A stretch of 64,000 bases of DNA from Roseiarcus sp036489975. Its GTDB lineage: Bacteria > Pseudomonadota > Alphaproteobacteria > Rhizobiales > Beijerinckiaceae. The notes beneath the pieces were generated by a model that saw nothing but the letters and a program-made list of their open reading frames with translations, made no database searches and was not told the DNA's origin. The translations under genes were made by a program, and so were the position numbers. The DNA lies in NCBI GenBank assembly GCA_036489975.1, contig DASXES010000075.1, positions 62,001-126,000 on the forward strand. Reading direction: 5' to 3'. Of this stretch, positions 8,571 to 17,198 are shown one piece after another. Every line of letters starts with the position of its first letter. Within the stretch, counting starts at the first letter, position 1.

Positions 8571-10409
8571 TCAGGACGAGACCCGCCTGGCCGGGGCCAA
8601 GCGTCGCGTCGCCTTCGTGAGCCAGCGGCGGGTCGGGGCGTCCACCCGCGGCGCGAGGACCTTGCGCACACGGGCGTGGTAGCCATTCAGCCACGCGATC
8701 TCGTCGGAATCCATGAGTTTCGGCTCGACCAGGGTGAGATCGATCGGCGCGAAGGTCAGCGTCTCGAAGCCCAGCATCGGACGCTCGCCGCCGGGTATCT
8801 TCCGCTCCTCGACGGCAAGCAGATTCTCGATCCGGATGCCGAATGCGCCCGCGGCGTAATAGCCGGGCTCGTTGGAGATGATCATGCCCGGCGCGAGCGC
8901 CGTCGTTCCGGTCTTTGAGAGGCGCTGCGGGCCTTCATGCACCGAGAGATACGAGCCGATCCCGTGTCCCGTGCCATGATCGAAATCGAGCCCCGCCCTC
9001 CAGAGCGGGGCGCGCGCCAGCGCATCGATCTGGGCCCCGTTCGCGCCAGCCGGAAAGACGGCGCGGGCGACCGCGATATGGCTTTTGAGCACCCGCGTGA
9101 ACCGGTCGCGCATCAGCGCGCTCGGCCGCCCGACCGCGATCGTGCGGGTGATGTCGGTCGTGCCGTCTTCATATTGCGCGCCGCTGTCGATGAGGAAAAT
9201 CCCGCGCTCGATCTTTCGGTTGGACTCCTCGCTGACGCGATAATGGGGAAGCGCCGAGTTCGGGCCAAAGGCTGAGATGGTCGGGAACGAGAGATCTTTC
9301 AGCGCCGGGCTCGCCCGCCGAAAGGTCTCGAGCGCCTTGACGGCGTCGATCTCGGTCAGGCGCCCGCGCGGCGCCTCGACCGCGAACCAGGCGAGGAAAT
9401 TCGTCATCGCCGCGCCGTCTCGCTCATGCGCGGCCCGGGAGCCCGCGAGTTCGGCTGGATTCTTCTTCGCCTTCATAAGCGTGATCGGATCGGCGCCGAT
9501 GTCGGCCTTGCCGCCGGCCCGCTCGATCGCCTGGGTCAAATAAGCCGGGACCGTCGCGGCGTCGAAGGCGACGCGCGCGCCCTGCCGACCCAAATCCTCG
9601 ACGAAATTGGATAGAGCATCAGGTTCAAGCACGTCCGCCTGACGGCTGAGACTGTTGGCGCCTGCGCCTGTGAGCTTTCTCCGGTCGAGAAACACCACCG
9701 GGCGCCCTTGCACCGGTAGGTAGGCCCAGCCGAGCGGCAGCGGCGTATAGGAGACATCGGAGCCGCGAATGTTGAACAGCCACGCCAGATTGTGAGGATC
9801 GCTGATCAGGAGACCCTGCGACGACCTGATGGCCTCACGCACGCGCGCGACTTTCGCCGGCGTTCCTTCGCCCGCGAATCTGAGCTTGTGCGCCGCGATC
9901 GCGCCAATCGGAGCACGGGGCCGGTCAGGCCAGATCGCATCGACAGGATTGAGGTCGACTGCCACCAGGCCGGCGCCGGCTTTCTCGCACGCGGCGGCAT
10001 ACCGCGCGACCGCGTCGGGCGTGTGAAGCCGAGGGTCATAGCCAAGTTTGTCGCCTGGTTTGAGATGACGCGCGATCCATTCGCCCGGCGGGTCCTCCAT
10101 GACATTCCGGAATTCGAAGACCGAAGGATCCGCCTCGGTCTTCACCTGCTCGGTGTATCGCCCGTCGACGAACAGAGCCGCCGAGTCCTTCAGCACCACG
10201 GCGATCCCCGCCGAGCCGGCAAATCCCGTCAGCCACCTCAGCCGCTCGGAATTGGCCGGCACATACTCGTTCTGGTGCTCATCCGCCCGGGGAACGATAA
10301 ATCCCGCGAGATCCGCCCTCGCCAGTTCGGCGCGCAATTGGCCCACGCGAGCACGTCCGTGCGAAGGATCGCGCAATGCAACGAAGGATTGAAAACGACT
10401 CTCAAACAC
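8571..10409 (-). CDS. pepP: Xaa-Pro aminopeptidase (peptidase M24B)
   Basis: The 612-residue protein has the three-part layout of the long aminopeptidase P family: two creatinase-like N-terminal domains and a C-terminal pita-bread catalytic domain. Metal-ligand segments are visible in the last third: the two aspartates of FLIDSGAQYEDGTTDITRT, HGTGHGIG with its histidine, and the glutamates of SNEPGYY and ENLLAVEE. It removes N-terminal residues preceding proline. The start is GTG at 10409, overlapping the end of hpt by 8 bases, so the two are probably cotranscribed. Other starts within the first residues are possible. Confidence 0.92.
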   Translation of the reverse strand: MFESRFQSFVALRDPSHGRARVGQLRAELARADLAGFIVPRADEHQNEYVPANSERLRWLTGFAGSAGIAVVLKDSAALFVDGRYTEQVKTEADPSVFEFRNVMEDPPGEWIARHLKPGDKLGYDPRLHTPDAVARYAAACEKAGAGLVAVDLNPVDAIWPDRPRAPIGAIAAHKLRFAGEGTPAKVARVREAIRSSQGLLISDPHNLAWLFNIRGSDVSYTPLPLGWAYLPVQGRPVVFLDRRKLTGAGANSLSRQADVLEPDALSNFVEDLGRQGARVAFDAATVPAYLTQAIERAGGKADIGADPITLMKAKKNPAELAGSRAAHERDGAAMTNFLAWFAVEAPRGRLTEIDAVKALETFRRASPALKDLSFPTISAFGPNSALPHYRVSEESNRKIERGIFLIDSGAQYEDGTTDITRTIAVGRPSALMRDRFTRVLKSHIAVARAVFPAGANGAQIDALARAPLWRAGLDFDHGTGHGIGSYLSVHEGPQRLSKTGTTALAPGMIISNEPGYYAAGAFGIRIENLLAVEERKIPGGERPMLGFETLTFAPIDLTLVEPKLMDSDEIAWLNGYHARVRKVLAPRVDAPTRRWLTKATRRLAPARRVSS

Positions 10410-10974
10410 CCGAAGCGGTTTCCGAAACGGCGGCGTCCTGCGCCGTGACGACCCGGCCGATGAACGGCAACTCGCGATAGGAATGGGCTACGTCCATGCC
10501 ATAGCCGACCACGAAGACATCGGGACAGACAAAGCCGACGAAATCGGCGCTGATGGCGACAGCCTTCTTGCCGGGCTTCTCCAGCATCGTGCAGACAAGC
10601 ACCCGCCGCGCGCCCCGCGCCATCAGAAGATCCTTGGCGAAAGCCAAAGTCCGTCCGGATTCGAGAATATCGTCGACGAGGAGGACATCCCGGTCGCGCA
10701 CCAAGGATTCGATGTCGCGCAGGATCTTCACCGTCCCGCTCGACACGGTTCCATCCATGTAGCTCGACAAATGGAAGAACTCGACCTGCGGCTCGAGCCC
10801 GACCCGATGCAGGGCGCGCAACAGGTCAGCCGCGAACATGAACGAGCCCTTCAGGACGGCGACGACAAGCAGGTCCTTTGGCTCCGCCGCGGCGATCTCC
10901 CGCGCCAGCGCTTCCGTTCGTTCGGCGATCGTTCGCTCGTCGTAGAGAACCTTGACCTGTCTCTCGCCGCTCAT
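10402..10974 (-). CDS. hpt: Hypoxanthine phosphoribosyltransferase
   Basis: The protein is a purine-salvage enzyme that joins hypoxanthine or guanine to PRPP. The PRPP-binding loop VLLVDDILESGRTL is intact in this 190-residue protein, and the C-terminal VGYGMDVAHSYRELP segment is typical of Hpt. The stop of the upstream minus-strand gene overlaps its ATG (ATGA, 10971-10974), and its own end overlaps pepP, giving a tight three-gene unit. Confidence 0.95.
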   Translation of the reverse strand: MSGERQVKVLYDERTIAERTEALAREIAAAEPKDLLVVAVLKGSFMFAADLLRALHRVGLEPQVEFFHLSSYMDGTVSSGTVKILRDIESLVRDRDVLLVDDILESGRTLAFAKDLLMARGARRVLVCTMLEKPGKKAVAISADFVGFVCPDVFVVGYGMDVAHSYRELPFIGRVVTAQDAAVSETASGV

Positions 10975-11495
10975 GAAGGGGTCTCTGTGAACGTCCCTTT
11001 ATTGCCCGGCTCGGCGAATTTTACCAGAACCTCACGAACGCCAGCCGGAGGCGCCGCCAGCCGCGCCCGGAAGGAAACCCGCTCACGAGTCCCAAGGCGA
11101 GTCTTCGGCGGCCGCGCCGTCCAAACGTAAAGCTCCCGCCCGTCCGCACCGCAGAGCGCCAGGCGCAGATCTGGCGCCGGTGTTTCTCCGTCGCGCAGAT
11201 TGGCAATCTCGCCTGTGACCAGAAGCTCTCCCTGGCCATCGGCTTGCTCCGTAACCGTCGCACGCACATCGGCGATCAAGAGACCGCGAAGATTAACCGG
11301 CATGCCAACGCTGGCGTAGATGGCCGCGGTCGCCGGCGCGATCGAGACGATCGCGGCCCGAGCGGCGATCGCCGCCGTCGTGGCGACCACCAGGCCAATC
11401 AGGGCAAAAGCCGACGCAAGGGCGCCGCCGGGACGCCAAAGCTCCTGTGAGGCGCGTGCATCGCAATTTGGGCCGAACTTGTGGTTCACAGTCAT
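10971..11495 (-). CDS. DUF3426-like membrane-anchored protein lacking the zinc ribbon
   Basis: The 174-residue protein has one membrane helix (about residues 27-48) followed by a beta-rich domain, with VTGEIANLRDGE and a C-terminal RVSFRARLAAPP stretch. This resembles the C-terminal half of alphaproteobacterial proteins found divergent from ftsE. Those usually start with an MJ0042-type CxxC zinc ribbon and a proline-rich linker. Here the region before the helix is only about 25 residues with one cysteine, so the zinc ribbon is absent. The gene is divergent from ftsE across a 106-base spacer that holds a CtrA-type box. Function is unknown. Confidence 0.65.
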   Translation of the reverse strand: MTVNHKFGPNCDARASQELWRPGGALASAFALIGLVVATTAAIAARAAIVSIAPATAAIYASVGMPVNLRGLLIADVRATVTEQADGQGELLVTGEIANLRDGETPAPDLRLALCGADGRELYVWTARPPKTRLGTRERVSFRARLAAPPAGVREVLVKFAEPGNKGTFTETPS

Positions 11496-11555
11496 GCCGC
11501 CTGACCTTGCCGTTCTGATGAGATCGCCGAAGGTGGTATTTGGTTGGAATCACGG

Positions 11556-11570
11556 TTAAGGGCGCGTTAA
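11556..11570. promoter_or_regulatory. CtrA-type binding box between ftsE and its divergent neighbour
   Basis: TTAA at 11556-11559, seven bases, then TTAA at 11567-11570. This is the full TTAA-N7-TTAA motif recognised by the alphaproteobacterial cell-cycle regulator CtrA. It lies 31 bases before the ftsE start in otherwise GC-rich DNA, where TTAA is uncommon. The motif is seen directly; binding is inferred. Confidence 0.55.
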
Positions 11571-11601
11571 GCGTCCGACCCGACGGGCAAGGGAAACGCG
11601 T

Positions 11602-12276
11602 TTGATACGGTTCGAAAACGTCGGTTTGCGTTACGGCACGGGCCCGGAGGTGCTTGGCGACCTCAATTTTTCCGTCGACCCGCAAAGTTTTCAGTTCCTC
11701 ACCGGTCCGTCCGGCGCAGGCAAGACGACCCTGATGCGGCTGATGTTGCTCTCGCTGCGCCCGACACGGGGAAAGATTCAGGTCTTCGGCCAGGACTCCG
11801 CGGCGCTGAGCAAGAACGATCTGACGACGCTCCGGCGGCGCATCGGCGCCGTCTTCCAGGATTTTCGTCTCTTGGACCATCTCACGACTTATGAGAACGT
11901 GGCGCTGCCCTTGCGGGCGATGGGCAGAGAGGAATCCGGCTATCGGGCCGAAGTGGTGGAGCTTCTGCGCTGGGTCGGTCTCGGCGACCGGATGAATGCC
12001 TCTCCGCCTGTGCTTTCTGGAGGGGAGAAGCAGCGAGCCGCGATCGCTCGCGCGCTGATCGTTCGCCCGGAATTGCTGCTTGCGGACGAGCCGACCGGCA
12101 ATGTCGACCCGGGCCTCGCGCGGCGTCTGCTCAGGCTGTTCATGGAACTTCACCGGCTTGGCACCGCGGTCGTCATCGCGACCCATGATCTCCAGCTCAT
12201 GGATCAGTTCGGCTTCGCCCGCAGACTAGTGGTCGGCGGCGGCAAGCTGACGATTCTCGACGGATCGCCGCCGTGA
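11602..12276 (+). CDS. ftsE: Cell division ATP-binding protein FtsE
   Basis: FtsE is the ATPase of the FtsEX complex, which couples divisome assembly to periplasmic peptidoglycan hydrolase activation. The 224-residue protein carries Walker A GPSGAGKTT (residues 35-43), the signature LSGGEKQR and Walker B LLLADEPTGNVD. The start is TTG at 11602. It overlaps ftsX by four bases (GTGA), the standard coupled arrangement. A CtrA-type box directly upstream suggests cell-cycle control. Confidence 0.96.
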   Translation: MIRFENVGLRYGTGPEVLGDLNFSVDPQSFQFLTGPSGAGKTTLMRLMLLSLRPTRGKIQVFGQDSAALSKNDLTTLRRRIGAVFQDFRLLDHLTTYENVALPLRAMGREESGYRAEVVELLRWVGLGDRMNASPPVLSGGEKQRAAIARALIVRPELLLADEPTGNVDPGLARRLLRLFMELHRLGTAVVIATHDLQLMDQFGFARRLVVGGGKLTILDGSPP

Positions 12277-13223
12277 ACGAACCGATTGTCGATCCCGTCC
12301 GCGCCGTCGAACAGGAGCCTGCGTTCGAGAGCCATGCGCGGCTCATACCCGGCGACTCCGTCGCCGGGCGGGCGCTGGTCGTCGTCATCGCGATCATGAC
12401 CTTTCTCGCCTGCCTGACCGCCGGCGCCGCCCTGCTCGTCGCCGACGCCTCGCAGGCCTGGCGTTCGGATGTGTTGCGCGAGGCGACGATCCAGGTGAAG
12501 CCCCGGACGGGCGTCGACGTCGACGGCGTCGTCGCCAAAGCCGTCGCCATCGCTGCGAAATCGCCGGGAGTCGAAGCCGCCCAGGCGCTTTCCAAGACCG
12601 AATCGGAGAAGCTGCTCGAGCCCTGGCTCGGCGCGGGGCTCGACCTCAGTCAGCTGCCCATCCCGCGGGTCATTCTCGTGAGGCTGCGCGGCCAGCGCCC
12701 GGAGGACCTGCCAAAATTGCGCGCAGCGCTCGCCTCGGCGGTCCCCGAGGCCGATCTCGACGACCATCGCGCCTGGGCGACGCGCCTCGGCGCCATGGCT
12801 GATGCGATCGTCACGCTCGCCGCCGGTCTCTTCGTGCTGATGATCGTCGCCATGGGCACGGCGATCGGATTCGCCACGCGCGGCGCAATGGCGGGCAATC
12901 GCGAGATTGTCGAGGTCCTCCATCTCGTCGGCGCAACGGACGCGTTCATCGCCCGGGAGTTCCAGACCCATTTCCGTCGCCTGGGATTTCGCGGCGCCGC
13001 GATCGGAGGATTTGCCGCGATCGCTTTCTTCGCCACTGCCTCGCTCCTGTCCTTCTGGTGGGCGGGCTCGCCGGGCGATGCGGAGATGGCCGCCATGTTC
13101 GGCTCGTTTGCGCTGCGCTTTTCCGGCTATCTGGCTCTTGTCGCGGTATGCGTCATCGTCACGCTGCTGACCGGCTTCCTTTCGCGCGAGATTGTCATGC
13201 GCCATCTGAAAACCCTGCAGTAG
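12273..13223 (+). CDS. ftsX: Cell division protein FtsX
   Basis: The 316-residue permease-like partner of FtsE has an N-terminal membrane helix after a short cytoplasmic tail, a periplasmic loop (about residues 60-160) and three further helices in the C-terminal half, the FtsX layout. The segment HLVGATDAFIAREFQ, just before the third helix, is the conserved cytoplasmic loop of this family. The GTG start overlaps the ftsE stop. Confidence 0.94.
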   Translation: MNEPIVDPVRAVEQEPAFESHARLIPGDSVAGRALVVVIAIMTFLACLTAGAALLVADASQAWRSDVLREATIQVKPRTGVDVDGVVAKAVAIAAKSPGVEAAQALSKTESEKLLEPWLGAGLDLSQLPIPRVILVRLRGQRPEDLPKLRAALASAVPEADLDDHRAWATRLGAMADAIVTLAAGLFVLMIVAMGTAIGFATRGAMAGNREIVEVLHLVGATDAFIAREFQTHFRRLGFRGAAIGGFAAIAFFATASLLSFWWAGSPGDAEMAAMFGSFALRFSGYLALVAVCVIVTLLTGFLSREIVMRHLKTLQ

Positions 13224-13269
13224 AGAAGGGGGAGCTTGTCCGTTCCCCCGTGAACCCACGACCTCGCCA

Positions 13270-14055
13270 ATGCTCGCAACGCGATCGCTCATCTTCAACG
13301 CGCTCTTCTACCTGAACCTCCTGGTTCTGATGATTGTCGGCCTGCCGACCCTGCTTTTCGGCAGGAAAGCCGTCTTTGCGCTCGCCAGGCTCTGGGGCGC
13401 GATTTCCGTCTGGCTTCTGGAGAAGATCTGCGGCCTCAAGCTGGAATATCGCGGGATCGAGAACATTCCCGAGGGCGCGGTCCTGATCGCGGCCAAGCAT
13501 CAGTCGTTTCTCGAGACCTTCGCCCTCATCAAATACGCCCCCGACTTCGCCATCATCCTCAAGCGGCAGCTGACCTACGTTCCGCTGTTCGGCCTCTATC
13601 TCATCGTCTCGAAGCAGATCGCCATTGATCGCGCCCGCGGCAGGCAGGCGTTGCAGCAGATCGCCGGCGCCGCGAGGCCTGTGCTCGCCGCCGGGCGGCA
13701 GGTGTTCATTTATCCAGAGGGAACGCGCCGCCTTCCAGGCGCGCCGCCGAAGTACAAGCAGGGGGTCACGGCGCTCTACCTGGAGACGGGAGCGGCCTGC
13801 CTGCCGGTCGCCGTGAACACGGGCCTCTTCTGGCGGCGTCGTGGCTTCATCCGCCGGCCGGGCCTGGCAGTGATCGAATATCTGCCGGTCATTGCGCCGG
13901 GGCTTAAGCGCGCCGAATTCAGCAAACGCCTGCAGTCGACGATCGAGTCGGCCTGCGACCGCCTCAATGCGGAAGCTGTCAGTAAAGACCCCTCGCTCGC
14001 CACGGTCCTTGAGGCAGGGGCCAAAAGCGACGAGGAGACGCTACGTCCGTCTTGA
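13270..14055 (+). CDS. plsC: 1-acyl-sn-glycerol-3-phosphate acyltransferase
   Basis: The PlsC-type protein of 261 residues makes phosphatidic acid from lysophosphatidic acid at the membrane. An N-terminal hydrophobic helix is followed by the acyltransferase block I KHQSFLET (an HX4E variant of the usual HX4D) and block III IYPEGTRR. It sits 46 bases after ftsX, matching the alphaproteobacterial ftsE-ftsX-plsC order, though the YdcF-type gene often found between them is missing. The HX4E change may be tolerated, since glutamate occurs in some PlsC proteins. Confidence 0.9.
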   Translation: MLATRSLIFNALFYLNLLVLMIVGLPTLLFGRKAVFALARLWGAISVWLLEKICGLKLEYRGIENIPEGAVLIAAKHQSFLETFALIKYAPDFAIILKRQLTYVPLFGLYLIVSKQIAIDRARGRQALQQIAGAARPVLAAGRQVFIYPEGTRRLPGAPPKYKQGVTALYLETGAACLPVAVNTGLFWRRRGFIRRPGLAVIEYLPVIAPGLKRAEFSKRLQSTIESACDRLNAEAVSKDPSLATVLEAGAKSDEETLRPS

Positions 14056-14076
14056 CGGAAGTCTTACTTTGTTCCA

Positions 14077-14092
14077 TTAATGTTCTCGTAAC
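14077..14092. promoter_or_regulatory. Near-consensus CtrA-type box before the 14.1-kb gene
   Basis: TTAA at 14077-14080, seven bases, then GTAAC at 14088-14092. This differs from TTAA-N7-TTAAC at one base. It lies 17 bases upstream of the start at 14109, in an AT-richer stretch. It is a weaker match than the ones at 11556 and 20298. Confidence 0.3.
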
Positions 14093-14108
14093 AATCAGGA
14101 TCGGCGCG

Positions 14109-14546
14109 ATGCTGGCATACGAGAATGAACCGGTCGACCAGGCGTCAGGCTTCTGCGAGCAGCCGACGTCGCCCTGGATCGCCGTGGCGAGCGACAGCCA
14201 CAGGGGAGGCTCCGCGCTCGCCGCGCTGGCCGGCATGCCGATCTCGTCCCGATTCTGCTCGTGGAAGGGACGGTCGGGGCGCCGCTACGTCTTCTCCGTC
14301 TATCCGGCGTCGGAATGTCCGCCCTTTTGCGGCGCCATTCTGCTCGCCGCGGTGCGCGAGGCGAAAGGGCGACGGCGGGTCTTGTCGGTGCGCGAGACCG
14401 GCGCCTTTCCAGAGCCGGCGATCGCCAGGGCGCAGCACGAGCTCAAAGTGTTCGGCCGGGCGGCCGAATTGCATCTCCATCTCTTGGCCGCCTCGCCCGA
14501 GGAGCGAACGGCGGCGCTCGCCGATCTCGTGATCGAGGAGACCTGA
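14109..14546 (+). CDS. Conserved alphaproteobacterial protein of unknown function
   Basis: The 145-residue soluble protein has no signal peptide or membrane helix. A central segment with GRRYVFSVYPASECP and a cysteine pair gives it a distinctive look that I associate with uncharacterised alphaproteobacterial proteins. I cannot name a family. The frame is open upstream to 14052, but the ATG at 14109 removes an unlikely hydrophobic leader overlapping plsC and is preceded by a promoter-like, AT-rich region. It may be an independent transcript after plsC. Confidence 0.65.
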   Translation: MLAYENEPVDQASGFCEQPTSPWIAVASDSHRGGSALAALAGMPISSRFCSWKGRSGRRYVFSVYPASECPPFCGAILLAAVREAKGRRRVLSVRETGAFPEPAIARAQHELKVFGRAAELHLHLLAASPEERTAALADLVIEET

Positions 14547-14563
14547 CGGGGGCGGGGCCCGCT

Positions 14564-15115
14564 TCACCCCCTCAGTCTGGCGCTCAGCCATTCGAGATCC
14601 CGATCGCGTATCCCTAGGGCCTTGAGATGATCGTGGGTCTCGAGAATATATTCGGCATTGTCGCCCGACTGGCCTTTGCCGGCGAGCACATATTCGAGCA
14701 TCGCCTCGCGATCGAGCCGCCCAGCATATTGGCCGTGGAGTCGGTCGGCGACATAGGTCACGGCGCGGACGCGCGCGCCGGATTCGAGCTTAACGGGGGC
14801 GACCCGCTCGAGATAGACGGCCGTCACCTGTTCGCGGTCCCTGAGATAGCGGATCGTCGCTTCCCGCAAGCCCGCGTCGACCTCGAAGGCCACGCCCGGA
14901 CAAGCGCCGCCGCGATCGAGGCCAAGCACGAGACCGGGCCGCTCGGGCGAACCGCGATAGACGTGGGAGAAGACGCAAAGGCTCCTGCGCCAGCCGCGCA
15001 GCAAAGCCTTGCCTCGTCTCGCATAAGTGAATCCGGGCCGCCACATCAGCGACCCGTAGCCGAACACCCACAAGCTCCCGCCCGCGGCGTCTTCGGGCGC
15101 CGCCGGCTCCCTCAC
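14564..15115 (-). CDS. Gamma-glutamylcyclotransferase (ChaC-like)
   Basis: The 183-residue protein opens with the family signature WVFGYGSLMWRPGF. It has the conserved glutamate region (ERVAPVKLESG), consistent with ChaC-type enzymes that release 5-oxoproline from glutathione or gamma-glutamyl peptides. The start is GTG at 15115, overlapping the tyrA stop as GTGA; the longer open frame to 15343 reads arginine/proline-rich antisense sequence and is rejected. It is last in the hemJ-to-tyrA minus-strand run. Confidence 0.85.
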   Translation of the reverse strand: MREPAAPEDAAGGSLWVFGYGSLMWRPGFTYARRGKALLRGWRRSLCVFSHVYRGSPERPGLVLGLDRGGACPGVAFEVDAGLREATIRYLRDREQVTAVYLERVAPVKLESGARVRAVTYVADRLHGQYAGRLDREAMLEYVLAGKGQSGDNAEYILETHDHLKALGIRDRDLEWLSARLRG

Positions 15116-16074
15116 GACGTGAGCTCGTCCGTCTCGCCCGCATGGCGGCCAAAGTCCGGCGCGGCCGTATCCTGGCCAAGCGCCACAATGCCCATGCGGA
15201 TGGCCCGCGTGCGGGTGAAGAGGGCGTGCAAGCCGTCCCCGTCGCCCCGCCGGATCATGCGCTGCAAGGCGGTCAGGTCCTCGTTGAACCGGCCGAGCAT
15301 TTCGAGCACCGCGTCGCGATTGTTGAGGAACACGTCGCGCCACATCGTCGGATCGGAGGCGGCGATGCGGGTCGCGTCGCGAAAGCCGCCGGCGGAGAAT
15401 TTCATGACCTCGGACTGCGTCACTTCCTCGAGGTCGGCGGCGGCGCCGACGAGGTTATAGGCGATGAGATGGGGCACGTGGCTGGTGATCGCCAGTACGA
15501 GATCGTGATGTGCCGGGTTCATCGCCTCGACATGCGCGCCGAGCGCTTCCCAGAAAGCGCGCACCGCGCTCACCGCCTCGACGTCCGTCCCATCAGGGGG
15601 CGTGAGGATGCACCAGCGGTTCATGAACAAGGTCGCGAAGCCCGCGTCGGGTCCCGAATATTCGGTGCCCGCGACCGGATGCGCCGGCGTCAGGCTGGCG
15701 TGCTTCGGCAGGATCGGCTCGAGCGCCGCGATGACGGCGCCCTTGACCGAACCGACGTCGGAAACGATCGCGCCCGGCTTGAGCGCCGGAGCGATCAAGC
15801 GCCCGATGCCCTCATAGGCGCCAAGCGGCGCGCATAAGATCACACAATCGGCGTTGCTGACGGCGCGAGCCACATCGTCGGTAACGACGTCGCCAAGGCC
15901 GAGCGCCTTCGCTCGCTCCAGCACCTCGACCGAATGATCAGCAAGCACGATGCGCCGCGCCGCATGGCGCCGGCGCGCCGCGCGCGCAATCGACGAGCCG
16001 ATGAGCCCGACGCCGATGATCGTGAGTTCCTCGAAGATCGGCTCGGCGAGCGGCTCCCCGAGCCGATCAGCCAC
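15112..16074 (-). CDS. tyrA: Prephenate/arogenate dehydrogenase family protein
   Basis: The protein catalyses the NAD(P)-dependent oxidative decarboxylation leading to tyrosine. The Rossmann motif IIGVGLIGSS is near the N-terminus and HPVAGTEYSGP marks the substrate-binding region. The GTG at 16074 gives 320 residues and an 8-base overlap with hisC, and GAGG lies upstream. The frame continues to 16137, but that extension would lie inside hisC. The pairing with hisC, which can also transaminate aromatic precursors, and chorismate mutase forms an aromatic amino acid cluster. Confidence 0.92.
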   Translation of the reverse strand: MADRLGEPLAEPIFEELTIIGVGLIGSSIARAARRRHAARRIVLADHSVEVLERAKALGLGDVVTDDVARAVSNADCVILCAPLGAYEGIGRLIAPALKPGAIVSDVGSVKGAVIAALEPILPKHASLTPAHPVAGTEYSGPDAGFATLFMNRWCILTPPDGTDVEAVSAVRAFWEALGAHVEAMNPAHHDLVLAITSHVPHLIAYNLVGAAADLEEVTQSEVMKFSAGGFRDATRIAASDPTMWRDVFLNNRDAVLEMLGRFNEDLTALQRMIRRGDGDGLHALFTRTRAIRMGIVALGQDTAAPDFGRHAGETDELTS

Positions 16075-17182
16075 CTTTGCCTCGCATGAACTCGGCAAGG
16101 GAAGCGACCACGCCCCTGTTCGCCTCTTCTCCGCCAACCGTCAGACGCAGCGAATCCGGCAGGCCATAGGCCGCGACCGCGCGAAGTATATAGCCCCGCG
16201 CGCTCAGGAACGTGTCCGCATCCGCCGCGGTCCGCCCCGCTTCCTTCGGGAAGGTCAGCAGCAGAAAATTTCCGACACTCGGCGTCACCTCGACGCCAAG
16301 CGCGGTGATCTGCTCATGAAGCCAGGCGAGCCAGCGCGCGTTATGCACGATCGCGCCTTCGAGATGGGCGGCGTCTTCGAGGCTCGCGACGCCCGCGGCC
16401 TGCGCCGCCCCGTTAAGATTGAAAGGTCCGCGCACCCGATTGAGCGCGTCGATGACATGCGCCGAACCATAAGCCCAGCCGACGCGCAGGCCGGCCAGCC
16501 CGTGGATCTTGGAGAAGGTCCGGGTCATGACGACGTTGTCCGCCGACGCAGCCAATTCGACACCGGCCGCGTAGTCGTTACGGGTCACGTATTCGGCGTA
16601 GGCCGCGTCGATCACCAGAAGCGTGTGCGGCGGCAGGCCGGCGTGCAGACGCTTCACCTCGGAATAGGGGATGTAGGTGCCGGTCGGGTTGTTCGGATTG
16701 GCGAGGTAGACGATCTTCGTGCGGGCGCTCACCTTCGACAGGATCGCGTCTACGCTCGCGGTCCTGTCCGTCTCCTCGGCGACGACCGGAATCCCGCCCG
16801 CGGCGCGAATACAGATCGGATAGGTCAGAAAACCGTACTGGCTATAGAGGCCTTCCTCGCCTGGATGCAGAAACACATGCGCCAGCAGCGCCAGCAATTC
16901 ATCCGAGCCGTTGCCGCAGATTATCCGGGCCGGATCGAGACCATGGCGGCGCCCGATCGCCTCGCGCAGCGCGGTCGACGCGCCGTCTGGGTAGAGTTCC
17001 AGCCGGTCGGCCAGCGCGCGAACCGCCTCGACCGCCTTTCGCGACGCGCCGAGGGGGGATTCGTTGGACGAGAGCTTATGAACCTTGTCCACGCCCGCCA
17101 CATGGCTCTTCCCCGGCACGTAGGGGTCGATCGCCATGATTTCAGGGCGCGGCTGGGGCTTGCGGATGGCGTGGGACGTCAT
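16067..17182 (-). CDS. hisC: Histidinol-phosphate aminotransferase
   Basis: The class II PLP aminotransferase of 371 residues has the PLP-lysine segment TFSKIHGLAGLRVGW and the cofactor-binding NPNNPTGT. In alphaproteobacteria this copy, next to tyrA and chorismate mutase, often serves both histidine and tyrosine/phenylalanine transamination. The ATG at 17182 leaves 16 bases to the preceding gene; the longer open frame to 17362 would overlap that gene and lacks family sequence. Confidence 0.92.
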   Translation of the reverse strand: MTSHAIRKPQPRPEIMAIDPYVPGKSHVAGVDKVHKLSSNESPLGASRKAVEAVRALADRLELYPDGASTALREAIGRRHGLDPARIICGNGSDELLALLAHVFLHPGEEGLYSQYGFLTYPICIRAAGGIPVVAEETDRTASVDAILSKVSARTKIVYLANPNNPTGTYIPYSEVKRLHAGLPPHTLLVIDAAYAEYVTRNDYAAGVELAASADNVVMTRTFSKIHGLAGLRVGWAYGSAHVIDALNRVRGPFNLNGAAQAAGVASLEDAAHLEGAIVHNARWLAWLHEQITALGVEVTPSVGNFLLLTFPKEAGRTAADADTFLSARGYILRAVAAYGLPDSLRLTVGGEEANRGVVASLAEFMRGKGG

Positions 17183-17198
17183 GACCGTGCGAATAGCC

